A DNA stretch of 64,000 nt from Nannochloris sp. 'desiccata' (Eukaryota > Chlorophyta > Trebouxiophyceae > Chlorellales > Chlorellaceae), in NCBI GenBank assembly GCA_019044685.2, contig JAGTXX020000005.1, positions 186,001 through 250,000 on the forward strand, written 5' to 3'. The number at the start of each line of letters is the position of its first letter. The first letter of the stretch is position 1. The notes beneath the pieces were generated by a model. It worked only from the letters and a program-made list of their open reading frames with translations, searched no databases and had not been told where the DNA came from. Below are positions 34,314-43,931 of this stretch, one piece after another. A program made the position numbers and the translations under genes.

Positions 34314-35350
34314 TTAATCCATAGACTCTTCGCTTTCAGAAGCTGCATGACTCGGCTCAAATGCAGCTACCAGTGCAGCACGAGAGGCATTCTGTATGGC
34401 TACTGCCAGCTCCTCCATCTCTGGTGCTGGTGGCACTGCCCCTCCCAATATCTCTGCAGAAGTAGCTTCGGGGCCATAGCAACGTGCAGTGCGCTCTTTG
34501 TCTCTATGATATACCGTACCTGAAAAATGAACAAAACAACCAAGAATGGGTTGGAGTGTTGAACAACAAAACGACATTTTACGTCTTTTCCCTGCAGAAC
34601 AATACTTCTATACTACCTGACAAGCCGATATCGACCATCATTCCAGCAGCACTGACAGCAGCACAGCATAAATCTGAGTCAAACATCACTTCTGGATGCT
34701 TCTGTGCCCTGCTTATGAAGAATATAAGATGAACAACATATAGGTTGATATTTAAGACGGCACCAGAAGAAAACGCAAACTAGAAGTTACCTTTTAGCGT
34801 GCAGTCCAGCATATTCCATGGGCAGGCAGCTAACTATACTATAGTCTGATCCTATAGCTATTTTACGTCCTGTAGTCAACTCCTTTAAAGCCCTTTCGCT
34901 CATAATACCAACACATACTGATAATTTTTCAATTCCTGCTATGGCACCCCACTCTACCCCATCAATCTTAATAAACCAGGGAGGTGACCAGTCCTCAAGG
35001 TATCCTGACGCTGCAGAGTACGGTAATCTACAGCCATAATCATTGAAAAGTTAATTTGATGATAGAATAAAATCCAAATTTTTTAAAAGAAAGAAATCTG
35101 CCACCCGGCCGGCGGCTTGCATGCTAATTATTGAAACTTTGGACGACGAGCACGACTCCTACCTTGAGATAACGAAACCTCGCCCATGCTCAATACCTAT
35201 ACCCAACCCAGCTCTTGTGGTATGATAGAAGAGAAGCCCTCTTGCTCGCGGTAAGAACTCAGGAGGCTGGTGTCCTCCTTTTGTTAAATGGTATAAAACA
35301 GTTTTTCCTAGCTCCACTGCGTCTTTAAAATCATTCTCGGCAGTGCTCAT
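34314..35350 (-). CDS. SYLF-domain (Ysc84/DUF500) protein
   Basis: Four exons: 35350-35163, 35027-34791, 34708-34617 and 34519-34314; 240 aa, every junction in frame. The SYLF domain is recognisable through FLPRARGLLFYHTTRAGLGI, GRGFVISR, the WSPPWFIKIDGVEWGAIAG block and DLCCAAVSAAGMM near the end. SYLF domains bind phosphoinositides and, in yeast Ysc84/human SH3YL1, actin during endocytosis. There is no FYVE or SH3 domain here; the last 60 residues are acidic and end EESMD. The mature function in algae is unknown. Confidence 0.83.
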
Positions 35351-35962
35351 TGCATTTTATCTCTACTAGTATATTTTTAGGAAATTTTTAGCTGTGCTTT
35401 ACATGTACGTTTTAGCTTTAGAGACAGCTCAGCTATTCTTTTGCTCAGGCCAGCCATGCGTAGCGCCAAAATAAGACTAAAAGTCTATAGACAACTCGAG
35501 TTAAGATCCGCTTGTCCGAATTTTAGGCGAAATCATTAGTATTGCTCTTGGGGCAACTCCTTAAAGAAACAGAGCTGTGCTACACTGCACAGCTCTGCTG
35601 GGCCAAGCTAAAGCTAAAGCCTTCGTCGGCAACTACCCCACAGTGTCCTCTGCTTAAAAACTTTAGAACCCCACCCCTGAACGCATTTTCAGTCTAGTCT
35701 ATCAATTTCATCTTTTATCCAATTGCTAGTAGATCCTTCCCCAGCGCATATTTTTCATCCAAGGCGTGATCTTGGGCTAGAAGACTGCAATTTGTAATCA
35801 ACATGATCGCTTCAGTTGCCCCAAACACGACAGCGTTCGCACCGCGGCAAGTCTTTAAATAAAATGAACAAGAATATTGCTTTGCAAATATCGAATATTT
35901 AATCCCTCCCAACCCTGTATATCTAATAATTCCTTCGGATCACTTTGTTTTTCCCGTTGCAG
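35351..35962. other. divergent region with a strong hairpin
   Basis: About 610 bp between SYLF (-) and the secure part of the SDR gene (+). It contains a perfect 11-bp hairpin (35570-35597) and a possible first exon of the SDR gene (ATG at 35803). No other gene seen. Confidence 0.5.
35570..35597. repeat. perfect 11-bp hairpin
   Basis: CAGAGCTGTGC, a 6-nt loop TACACT, and GCACAGCTCTG are exact reverse complements. It lies 220 nt from the SYLF ATG and 230 nt from the possible SDR ATG. Could be a protein-binding palindrome or an RNA structure in a leader. Confidence 0.7.
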
Positions 35963-36767
35963 GCGGACAGCAAGTGGAAACAGAAGCAGAGCAGCACTGA
36001 CTGTTAGATCCGGCGTTGTAGAACCTGGTTCAACTGTCCTCGTAGCTGGAGCCACTGGTGGCGTAGGTCAGCTTCTCTCTGCAAAGTTATTAGACCGAGG
36101 CTATAAAGTCCGAGCAATGAGCCGAAGCCAGGAAAAAACAAAGCAACTTCTGGGCGATGCCCCAAATTTGGAGGTGGTCTATGGCGATATGCGTAACCCA
36201 GAGACATTAGATGCTGCTGTACAAGGGGTCGATGCTATTTGCTGTTGTACTGGCACCACTGCCTTTCCTTCAAAGCGCTGGGATGGCGGCAATAATCCCG
36301 AGAACACTGACTTTATTGCAGTGAAAAACCTGGTTAATGCCAGTCCCAAGGGCATCAAACGCTTTGTTTTGACTACTTCTGCTGGTGTAGAACGTCCTGG
36401 GCAGTTCCCTTGGCTTATTTTAAACCTTTTCGGTGTGTTAAAATTCAAAAGAATGGGGGAACAGGCGCTGGAAGCATCGGGCCTGCCGTATACGATTATT
36501 CGCCCAAATAGGCTTACAGACGGCCCTTATACTTCCTATGACTTGAATACATTGTTAAAGGGCATTAGTGGGGCGCGTCAAGATGTTACTTTGTCGTTGA
36601 AAGATGATTTGCTAGGTGAAACATCTAGAATCGCTACTGCCGAGGCCATTTTACAGGCGCTGGTGGTAGATTCTACAGAGAACGTCGCGATCTCTATTAC
36701 GAGTAAAGAAGGAGATGGGCCTGGACAAGATCCCGCCAAGTGGAAGGCCCTGTTTGGGGGGTTGTAA
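35963..36767 (+). CDS. plastid-type NAD(P)-binding atypical SDR (NmrA-like)
   Basis: The secure part begins after an acceptor (GTTGCAG, 35956-35962) and encodes about 268 aa. Rossmann motif VLVAGATGGVGQLLSAKLL, then a conserved ALEASGLPYTIIRPNRLTDG block typical of the atypical (SDR_a5/NmrA-like) plastid family. No active-site Tyr-X3-Lys is obvious, as usual in this group. The upstream frame has no ATG, so a 5' exon is needed; an ATG at 35803 (MIASVAPNTTAFAPR) looks like a transit peptide start but no strong donor gives the right phase. Specific function unknown. TGTAA at 36841-36845. Confidence 0.82.
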
Positions 36768-37099
36768 TGAAGGAGCTGGCAGTCGTGGGCTCCTGCCGCC
36801 CACGCCGCTGTTTCTTTTGTTGAGAAAAGAAATAAATGTATGTAATGATTTTGTTTTGCCTAGAGAGCATAATTTTTTTATATGCCGATAAAATTTTGAT
36901 TTATAATTTGATGGCCGTTCTCTGCGCAGCCTTCTACGCAGTGCTTTGATGTAATTTTACTTTTGCAGATCAAATTTTAATCCTCCTAATGCAAGCAAAA
37001 TTTATGAAATCACAAGCTCAACCAAGCTGAACACTACGCGTAAATACATTAAATTATTATCCTACCTTAAATATCAAAATCAAAGCGTGCTAATTCACA
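36768..37099. other. intergenic
   Basis: 332 bp between the SDR gene and the sirtuin gene (both +). A 7-bp GC-rich hairpin (CGTGGGC...GCCCACG, about 36785-36806) follows the SDR stop. No gene seen. Confidence 0.5.
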
Positions 37100-38786
37100 A
37101 TGGCCGACCCAACTGAACCTCGTTATACAATGAGAAAACGACGCCGAACAACACAAGATCAGTAAGGATAACTCTATTTATTTTCAGCATTTTCACTGTT
37201 CCTCCTTGTATTACAAAACATCATTTAATACTCTCTAGTTTCTAACAATTCAATGTGTTTCTTTTCCATTATAAATTTCCAGAGGAGAATCAGAGTCTGG
37301 CCTCGACCGCCTTCTCACTGCCGCTGCTCTCTCATCAAAGATAGTTATTTTTTCAGGCAGCGGCCTCTCCGCTACCTCTGGCATGTCTACTTTCTCCACC
37401 AAAGGCGGCCTTTACGAACGTGCACAGCGTAAGTTTAAACTGCAAGACGGTAAAACCTTATTCACCTACTCTTTTTATGACCGCAACCGCCTTCAAGCGC
37501 TCGCTTTCTTCGCTGACATCTACTTGGAAGCAACACGCGCTACTGCTGCTCCTGGACACCATGCTTTAGCAGAATTACAGCGTGTAGGTCGGCTACAACG
37601 TCACTATACGTTAAATATAGATGGACTAGCAGAAAAGGTAGGAATGAACACGTGGCATCCTGAGGACAACCCAAACGGGTGCACAGTGGAAATGCACGGC
37701 AATATCCATCACTTGGTGTGTGTAGAATGTGGAGAATGCAGCCCCTTAACCGCAGAAAGAATCAAAGATATGAAAGCATGCAGAGAAATCCTGTGTCTCA
37801 GTTGTCCTGACCCTACTACTGAAGGGGGCATAGACGCACAAAAAAAACGATGAGAACCTAGACAAAGAGGTGGAGGCCACTGCAGCGGAGAATTTTAAAA
37901 ATGATACTAGTGACACTAAACCCCCTCTTCGGTTCAAAGTAATGCTGTATGAAGACGCGGAAAGTGAAGTGATCACTCCAGAAGAGGTCATGGATCTCAT
38001 GGAAGAGGACACAAAGGCTGCTGATCTGATCTTATGGGTCGGTATTTCTTTTCAACAGTCGGCCTCAACGGCGTATTTCCGAAAAGTGAGGCACTGGTTG
38101 CAAGAAGCTGGAAAGTCTGAACATGTGGTACAAGCAGTGATTAATCCATCTGATGAAGCGTTATGGAATTTAATGACTGCCTCAAGTAATCAACGTAAGT
38201 TAATCGACAGTAGGTATAAATTAATATTATTATTATTTTTTAAAAAAATCTGGGCGTTCTAAATTGTATTATCAAACATGGATGCATTGAGTAATGTTAT
38301 GCAGAAGAGCTTAATGTGGTGGAAGTCTTGGCTTCATCTGATGAGGTATTGCCCGTGCTCGCTCGGCATGTGACTGGAGCAGGGGCAACAGCACGAGGGG
38401 GACCAATAATAGTACAAGAGGCGGTACAAATATTAGAAAAAGAACAGGAAGATACTGAAGTATTGATGTCTCGCCAAGAAGACACCAATGCCGCTCCCAT
38501 TGAAAATGGTCTATTTAGTGTATTTAATCAGCTAGAGGAGGAGGAGGAGGGAGCAGTACCATCAGCTGGATTAGCTGAAGGAAAAGAAGAAAAAGAAGAA
38601 GAGGAGGCTCTCGCTGCGGTGGCAATGGCGGCAGTTCATGCTACAAAGATAGAGGATGTGGCTGGAGACGATATGATTGGCGGAGACAAGGTTCGTCTGA
38701 ATGCCGTGCAAGGTATAGCAGTAGAAAACGATGGTGACAATAAGCTGCAAGGACGAACGTGCTCCCCTCCTCAGGTAGAAACTTAG
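37100..38786 (+). CDS. divergent sirtuin (SIR2-family), frame broken at an A8 run
   Basis: Exons 37100-37161, 37283-38194 and 38305-38786. Sir2 domain: NAD-binding FSGSGLSATSGM in place of the usual GAGIS-GIPDFR; NIDGL and EMHGNI (catalytic His); zinc CVEC...CLSC; C-terminal VMLYEDAE and LILWVGISFQQSAS (usual GTSL-type NAD pocket). Within exon 2 the frame ends at TGA 37851-37853, right after an A8 run (37840-37847); the homologous sequence continues in the +1 frame. One A fewer restores one reading. The last exon adds an acidic, Glu/Ala-rich tail. Sirtuins are NAD-dependent lysine deacylases; this divergent type resembles forms found in some algae and fungi. Sequencing error, a real lesion or slippage are all possible. 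Confidence 0.8.
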
Positions 38787-39029
38787 AAGCGGCAAACCCC
38801 AAAAAGATTCTAACAAGAGACGTATTCTTTAAAAAATTTACTCATCATTCTCAATATCCTTAAACATATATATCTTTTTACCTTCAGCTTACTGAGTATG
38901 TATATATATATATATTATATATATATAATCTATATTACAAAGAATCCGAAAGCAAAGCTACAATGTAGACTACAACAAAATGCAAGCAGTAACGTCATTG
39001 AACAACGACAATCTCTCAGTGTATCTAAG
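38787..39029. repeat. (TA)n tract between convergent genes
   Basis: About 38897-38928 is an alternating TA run that folds back on itself. It lies in the 3' region between sirtuin (+) and CDH1 (-). A complement TGTAA at 38935-38939 follows the CDH1 stop by about 90 nt. Confidence 0.75.
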
Positions 39030-40634
39030 CTATCTTATAATGGTTCTGCGCATAGACCCAACTCCAGCATCCCCACCAGCTTGTGATTTCGCACCAGGGA
39101 ACACATTCCAAAACCTTAAAGTCTCATCTCCAGCGCCGCTCACAATAGTCTGTCCATCAGGGGACACTGCTAGGTACAAAACACGCATCGTGTGCCCTGT
39201 CAATGTCGCTAATTTCTGCATAGTTGGGTATTTCCACACAACAATTTGGTTTTGACTATATCCATGGGTGCTAACCAACTCATTTACGTTCTTAGACCAC
39301 GATAAATTGCAAACTTGGGATCCTGTGTCGATGCTATTCAGCGCTTGACCAGTGGATGTGTTCCAGAATTTAATACATCGATCTGCTGTACCACCTCCTG
39401 ATGCTACGAGACCGTGTTGATGTGGACTCCATGCTATAGCTTTCACTGCGGCTTGATGGGCAGCGAATCGTTGCACAGGGGCTGGAGAACCACCACCGCC
39501 GCCACCACCCATGCCTCCAAGCCCTGCACCACCAGCAGTAGCCCCACTCCCTGTGACCCCACTCGGACTCCAAATCAACAACAAATTATCATTACCTCCA
39601 GACGCAAGCTCCCTATCATCAGGAGACCATTTTAATCCACACACTTCTGATCGATGCGCATTCAATCTTTGTGTCCACGGCTCTGCCGCTCTCACGTCCC
39701 TAAGTAGAATATTCCTGTCCCGACTTCCTGTAGCCAACACATGATGATTCCAAGATAAACAACCCACACGCTGTTTATGTCCCACCATTGTACGAACCCG
39801 TTTACACTTTACAGGATCCCAAATTTGGACATCGCCTCTATCAATACCAATACTCAAGTACGTACCCCGTTGACTCCATGCTACCGAACACACCGAACCA
39901 TCCACGCCGAAATCTACAAGTCGCGTTACTTTACTGGTACACGCGCTCCATAGGTAGACGCATGACCCCAGCCCTACAGCAAGCACATTTTGTGCCGACC
40001 AGTCGACTAAATTCAAATAAAAATCATCCGCTAAAGCGGGAGCGTCCAGTACTTTAAATGGCGCTCGAGGTATTTTTCGAGGTAGCCGCGAGGTAGATGC
40101 AATAGACATGTTGGAGAACCCATCGTCGTTACCCACAAGGTCTCTATCGTAGGGGGAATGGGTGGCTGGACCAGCTGTTGGGGTGTCTGCTGTGCCTGCT
40201 ATGTACCGGAACATTTTCCGAGTTGGGCTACGGATAGGGGAACCGCTGATACCAGACCCCCCTGGTAGGCTTCTCGTATCTGAATTCGAAGTTCCAGCAC
40301 CAATACTTGTTGTTCCAGTCGTGGGGCATCCTAAAATTTCTCTTTGGAGGAGTGCGTTATAGGCTCCTGTACTGTCATCCTTTTCTGTTGTTCGACGGCC
40401 GAGTTCAGAGGCGAGAACCTCTCTTTCTAAAATTGAATAGTCTAAACGAGAACTTACAGCTCTAGAAGGCACAAAACGGTCTGAATATGTGACCCGGTTA
40501 CGTGGGCTACGGTATGGTGTGGTGACAGCTGCTGCGCCGTCGCTAGAGGCTGGTGCTCCTGATGTCGTGACCCCACCGACAGTATTCAGAGGTATTGAGA
40601 ATGGGGGTACACCGCTGTTGCTTGCTTCGTCCAT
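39030..40634 (-). CDS. CDH1: APC/C activator CDH1/FZR (CCS52 type)
   Basis: Intronless, 534 aa. C-box DRFVPSR (residues 52-58) binds the APC/C; a conserved KIPRAPFKVLDAPALADDF segment precedes the seven-blade WD40 propeller (about 190-520), which recruits D-box and KEN substrates; the C-terminus is Ile-Arg, the second APC/C contact. SPTRKMFRY and other SP sites before the propeller are likely CDK sites. It opens G1/endocycle proteolysis of mitotic cyclins. A Gly-rich insertion (GGAGLGGMGGGGGGG) sits in a propeller loop. The FZR rather than CDC20 class is favoured by the C-box context and the KVLDAPAL segment. Confidence 0.95.
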   Translation of the reverse strand: MDEASNSGVPPFSIPLNTVGGVTTSGAPASSDGAAAVTTPYRSPRNRVTYSDRFVPSRAVSSRLDYSILEREVLASELGRRTTEKDDSTGAYNALLQREILGCPTTGTTSIGAGTSNSDTRSLPGGSGISGSPIRSPTRKMFRYIAGTADTPTAGPATHSPYDRDLVGNDDGFSNMSIASTSRLPRKIPRAPFKVLDAPALADDFYLNLVDWSAQNVLAVGLGSCVYLWSACTSKVTRLVDFGVDGSVCSVAWSQRGTYLSIGIDRGDVQIWDPVKCKRVRTMVGHKQRVGCLSWNHHVLATGSRDRNILLRDVRAAEPWTQRLNAHRSEVCGLKWSPDDRELASGGNDNLLLIWSPSGVTGSGATAGGAGLGGMGGGGGGGSPAPVQRFAAHQAAVKAIAWSPHQHGLVASGGGTADRCIKFWNTSTGQALNSIDTGSQVCNLSWSKNVNELVSTHGYSQNQIVVWKYPTMQKLATLTGHTMRVLYLAVSPDGQTIVSGAGDETLRFWNVFPGAKSQAGGDAGVGSMRRTIIR

Positions 40635-41321
40635 TGGTATGAGCGATTATCTATGATTATAAATTTATAGCAGCCTGGAATTAAGTTAATAAGGAACTAA
40701 ATCAAATGTATGACAAACAAAGCCTGGAATTAATTCATCCGATACGAAAAGAGGATTTGGCTAAAAATTACTTTTAATTCACATTAATTCACTGTAATGC
40801 AATTTCTTAAGACATTGAAACCACTTTTTGCAGCCAATAATGCAGAAAAGCGGTGCTTGAGGATCTTAGAATGCAAATCGCTGCAACCCACTTAATTAAA
40901 TCCAACGTACCCGCAAATTTAAGCCTGAGTATATTATTCTAATATTAATGAAAGCGTTCCTGAATTTTTAGAGGGTGATACTCCTTTATTTTCAGGCTTG
41001 CTGTAAAATGCGAACAGCAGACGATCCTCCAGGTTCAAGCACCCAAATGGGGCTTTGGCATTCTAGAGCAGCTTGATTTAATTCGGGAACAATTATAATT
41101 ACCCTCTGCAGGTCGAGCGTCTGGTTTATAAACGTCAACGACATCCGATGATCAAGGCGCACCGTGGTGACCTAAAACCATTGAGTGGACCCACAAACTC
41201 TGCGATTCGGATGGTTGAGCCTTATGCAAATACATATTAAACGCTGCATATGGAATCTATCCCAGCGAACATTGGTTACATTCTTGTCTACTCGCCCAAT
41301 AATTAAGCCGTCTGCTATTCC
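40635..41321. other. CDH1/riboflavin synthase divergent promoter
   Basis: 687 bp between opposite-strand ATGs; AT-rich near CDH1. No coding signal; short frames only. Confidence 0.5.
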
Positions 41322-42173
41322 ATGGCGACAATGAATACACCTTTAAGAACACAGCTTTCTTGCGGCAGCAGAAATTATATCTTCAGTAAAACTGCATCAT
41401 CATCACGGCGCCACTCCCGGCCATTCTCTGTGCAGAACCTCTTCACAGGCAAGAAGAATGTTGTCTTCATAACGCCGTCCAGGTGAAGACCTCCCGATTT
41501 TGCCTGCTATATACCATTGACACAATCTCTTCCCATACTAATTGCAGGCATCGTCCAAGGTAAAGCTGAAGTCCACGCCATTTACGCAAAACCTGACTTC
41601 CGCTCCTTTGAAATTGCCTTCCCCTCAGGCGCCGCCAACGGCGTCCAAATTGGAGCAAGCGTCGCAATCAATGGAACCTGCCTCACTGTTGTAGAACAGC
41701 AAGGAGATTTCCTACGGTTTGACGTGATCGGAGAAACCCTTAAACGCACAAATTTAGGCTCATTAGAAACAGGCTCCCCTGTTAATTTTGAAAGGTCAGC
41801 TAAAGTTGGAGATGAGATCGGAGGACACACTGTCTCAGGGCACGTGCACACTACAGCCAGAATAGTAGGTACGCATCAAACAGAAGACAACCTTCGATTA
41901 GAATTTGAGCTTGAGGACCCCTCCTGGGTCAAATACATTTTGCCAAAAGGGTTTGTTTCAGTTGACGGGTGCAGTTTAACAGTGGGGGAAGTGACTGAAA
42001 AATCTTTTAGTGTGTATTTGATTCCAGAGACGCTGCGAGTAACGGTGCTGGGGGTGAAAGGGAAAGGGGATGTCGTGAATGTAGAGGCGGAAGCGCAAAC
42101 ACAGGCTATTGTTGATACTGTGGAGAGAGTTGTGGCCAGGTATCTGAATGAAAAGGGCCTCGCCACAAGGTAG
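41322..42173 (+). CDS. riboflavin synthase (alpha chain), plastid
   Basis: Two exons, 41322-41448 and 41548-42173, joined by an intron that starts GC rather than GT (CAG|GCAAGA...TTGCAG|GC); 250 aa. This junction makes the family's N-terminal motif FTGIVQG; using the nearby GT sites does not. Two lumazine-binding repeats follow: GTCLTVVE-like NGTCLTVVEQQ with GHVHTTARI, and DGCSLTVGEV with later VNVEAEAQ. The first 38 residues are Ser/Arg-rich, a transit peptide. The enzyme dismutates two lumazines to riboflavin, the precursor of FMN used by the neighbouring phototropin. A TGTAA at 42200-42204 lies just before the next gene's ATG. Confidence 0.93.
41449..41547 (+). other. GC-AG intron of riboflavin synthase
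   Basis: 99-nt intron with donor CAG|GCAAGA and acceptor TTGCAG. The surrounding bases fit the strong-consensus context that GC donors usually need. Confidence 0.8.
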
Positions 42174-42199
42174 CACTTTTATTATTTTAATAAGTTGTA

Positions 42200-42204
42200 T
42201 GTAA
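42200..42204 (+). terminator. TGTAA polyadenylation signal of riboflavin synthase
   Basis: TGTAA 27 nt after the stop and 24 nt before the next ATG. This is the chlorophyte poly(A) signal, so the two genes nearly overlap. Confidence 0.55.
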
Positions 42205-42228
42205 ATAGAATGATTGTCTATTGAATCA

Positions 42229-43618
42229 ATGTGTCCACATAACAATGCTGGCCCTGATGACGCCAGAACAGGGGGAGAACATTCTTCTGAGCCTTCCGCG
42301 AAAAGAATCAAGATTAACGATGTGGGCATCAATTCGGAAAAAGTTCAAGATGATGCCGAAAGGTGAGCTCTTCCTTTATAATATAGTTGATGCATAATTT
42401 TCCAATATAGAGATATGATTTGCGGATTGCTAGTTTAGTTCTTAACGGCCAAAATATTGCAACCACAGTCACACTGCCTGCCGCTCACCGCTTTTTCTCC
42501 AAAACAAAGCAACTTTGCAGGAAATTTCAAAAGAAAATTCGTTCTGCCAAACGTGCCGCTCGTAGAGAACTTAGTGTCACCAAAGGAGAATGGCAGAAAC
42601 ACAGCTATGCAACCTCAAATCTTCTTTCTACTAAAACATTAAGAGACTCTCTCCCTCGTATCGATGCCAGAAATATTTCTTTAGAGGACTTTATAGATAG
42701 ATTTGAAAAACCAGGCTTACCTGTCGTGTTAACTCATGCATGTGATGATTGGCCTGCCTCTCAAGGCGCCTGGACAGAAGAAAATCTTTTAAAAAACTAC
42801 GGGGACCATAAATTTAAAGTCGGAAGTGATGATGATGGATACGCCGTGAGATTGAAACTAAAACACTTCTTAAAATACGCAAAGCATGCGCAGCATGGCG
42901 CTGCTGATGACTCTCCCTTATATATCTTCGACGGCACCTTTGCTGATAGAGATACAAGTAAAGCTTTAAAACGGGATTACCGCCCTCCAGAGCTCTTTGA
43001 AGAAGACCTCATGGCATTTGCCGGAGAACGCCGACGTCCTCCATACCGCTGGTTTGTCATGGGCCCGGCTCGAAGTGGAACATCCGTGCATATAGATCCA
43101 TTAGCCACCTCCGCATGGAACACGCTCCTCACCGGCCATAAACGCTGGGCTCTCTTTCCTCCTGGAATTCCCAAAGCAGTAGTAAAACCTCCAGGCCTTG
43201 AAAGAGAAGCCTCGACATGGTTTACTAAAATTTGGCCAAAAACACAAGAAGAAACCTGGCCTGGGCCCTCGCCGATAGATGTCATACAGGTCCTGGGGAG
43301 ACAATCTTTGTTCCAGGTGGCTGGCAGCACTGTGTAATGAATCTAGATATGACTATTGGGGTTACTCAAAATTTTTGTAGTACGACCAACTTTCCATCTG
43401 TTTGGAGACATACTCGCAAGGGAAGACCGAAAATGAGTGTGAAATGGTTGGAAAGGTTGAAAAAAGCGGGGAGGGATGATTTGGTAGAGGTTGCTAAAGA
43501 GGTGGATGCGGGAAGGATAAAGAGGATGCCTGGAGATATCTCCTCGTCATCTTCATCGTCATCTAGTAGTTCGAGTAGTAGCAGTTCGTCTTCTAGTGGG
43601 AGTGATAGTGACAGGTAA
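42229..43618 (+). CDS. JMJD6-like JmjC hydroxylase, single-base frame break
   Basis: Exon 1 42229-42362 (MCPHNNAGPDD, NLS-like AKRIKIND), a 50-nt intron, then exon 2 from 42413. The JmjC domain is clear: WFVMGPARSGTSVHIDPLAT (Fe ligands His and Asp), GHKRWALFPPG, and PGETIFVPGGWQHCVMNLD (second His), then STTNFPSVW. The frame breaks at about 43287-43292: CAG GTC must be read CAG G|GT to continue, i.e. one base appears missing; unbroken reading stops at 43337. The C-terminus is a run of about 20 serines, also present in animal JMJD6. JMJD6 is an Fe(II)/2-oxoglutarate lysyl 5-hydroxylase of splicing factors. Starts 55 bp after the riboflavin synthase stop. Confidence 0.85.
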
Positions 43619-43931
43619 TGATGATAAGTAAGCTACTTAGCAAAGGGGATTTAAATAGAGGAAGAGGGATCAGCACAGAGGAAGAAGTGGTGTGCTGTGG
43701 GTGAAGTCCTCGTCGCCGCGAGGGCGGCCCCATTTTTTTTTTTTTTTTGCAGTTTTGCTAAATAATGTATGTGGTTTACTATCCACACTTACTGTAGTAT
43801 TTAAATTCTATAAATAAGTGTAGCTTCTTCAATTAGGGCCAAACTAGATTTTGACACTTAGATGAGGGAATTATTTCTCGATCACTAGTTAGCAAGAGCG
43901 ATCTTCAACTACCCTGCTTTGTTAGGCAAAG
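43619..43931. other. intergenic with T16 run
   Basis: 313 bp. GC-rich patch with a short CCTCG...CGAGG stem (43708-43723) before a T16 run (43733-43748). It resembles a Pol III stop by shape, but no Pol III gene is recognisable upstream. Confidence 0.45.

Noticed and set aside
37836..37853. Programmed -1 frameshifting at the A8 run in the sirtuin
   Set aside because: A -1 shift enters the wrong frame; the continuing domain is in +1 (or -2).
43700..43748. Stem plus T16 as a Pol III terminator
   Set aside because: Stem is only 5 bp and nothing upstream resembles a tRNA, 5S, U6 or SRP RNA.
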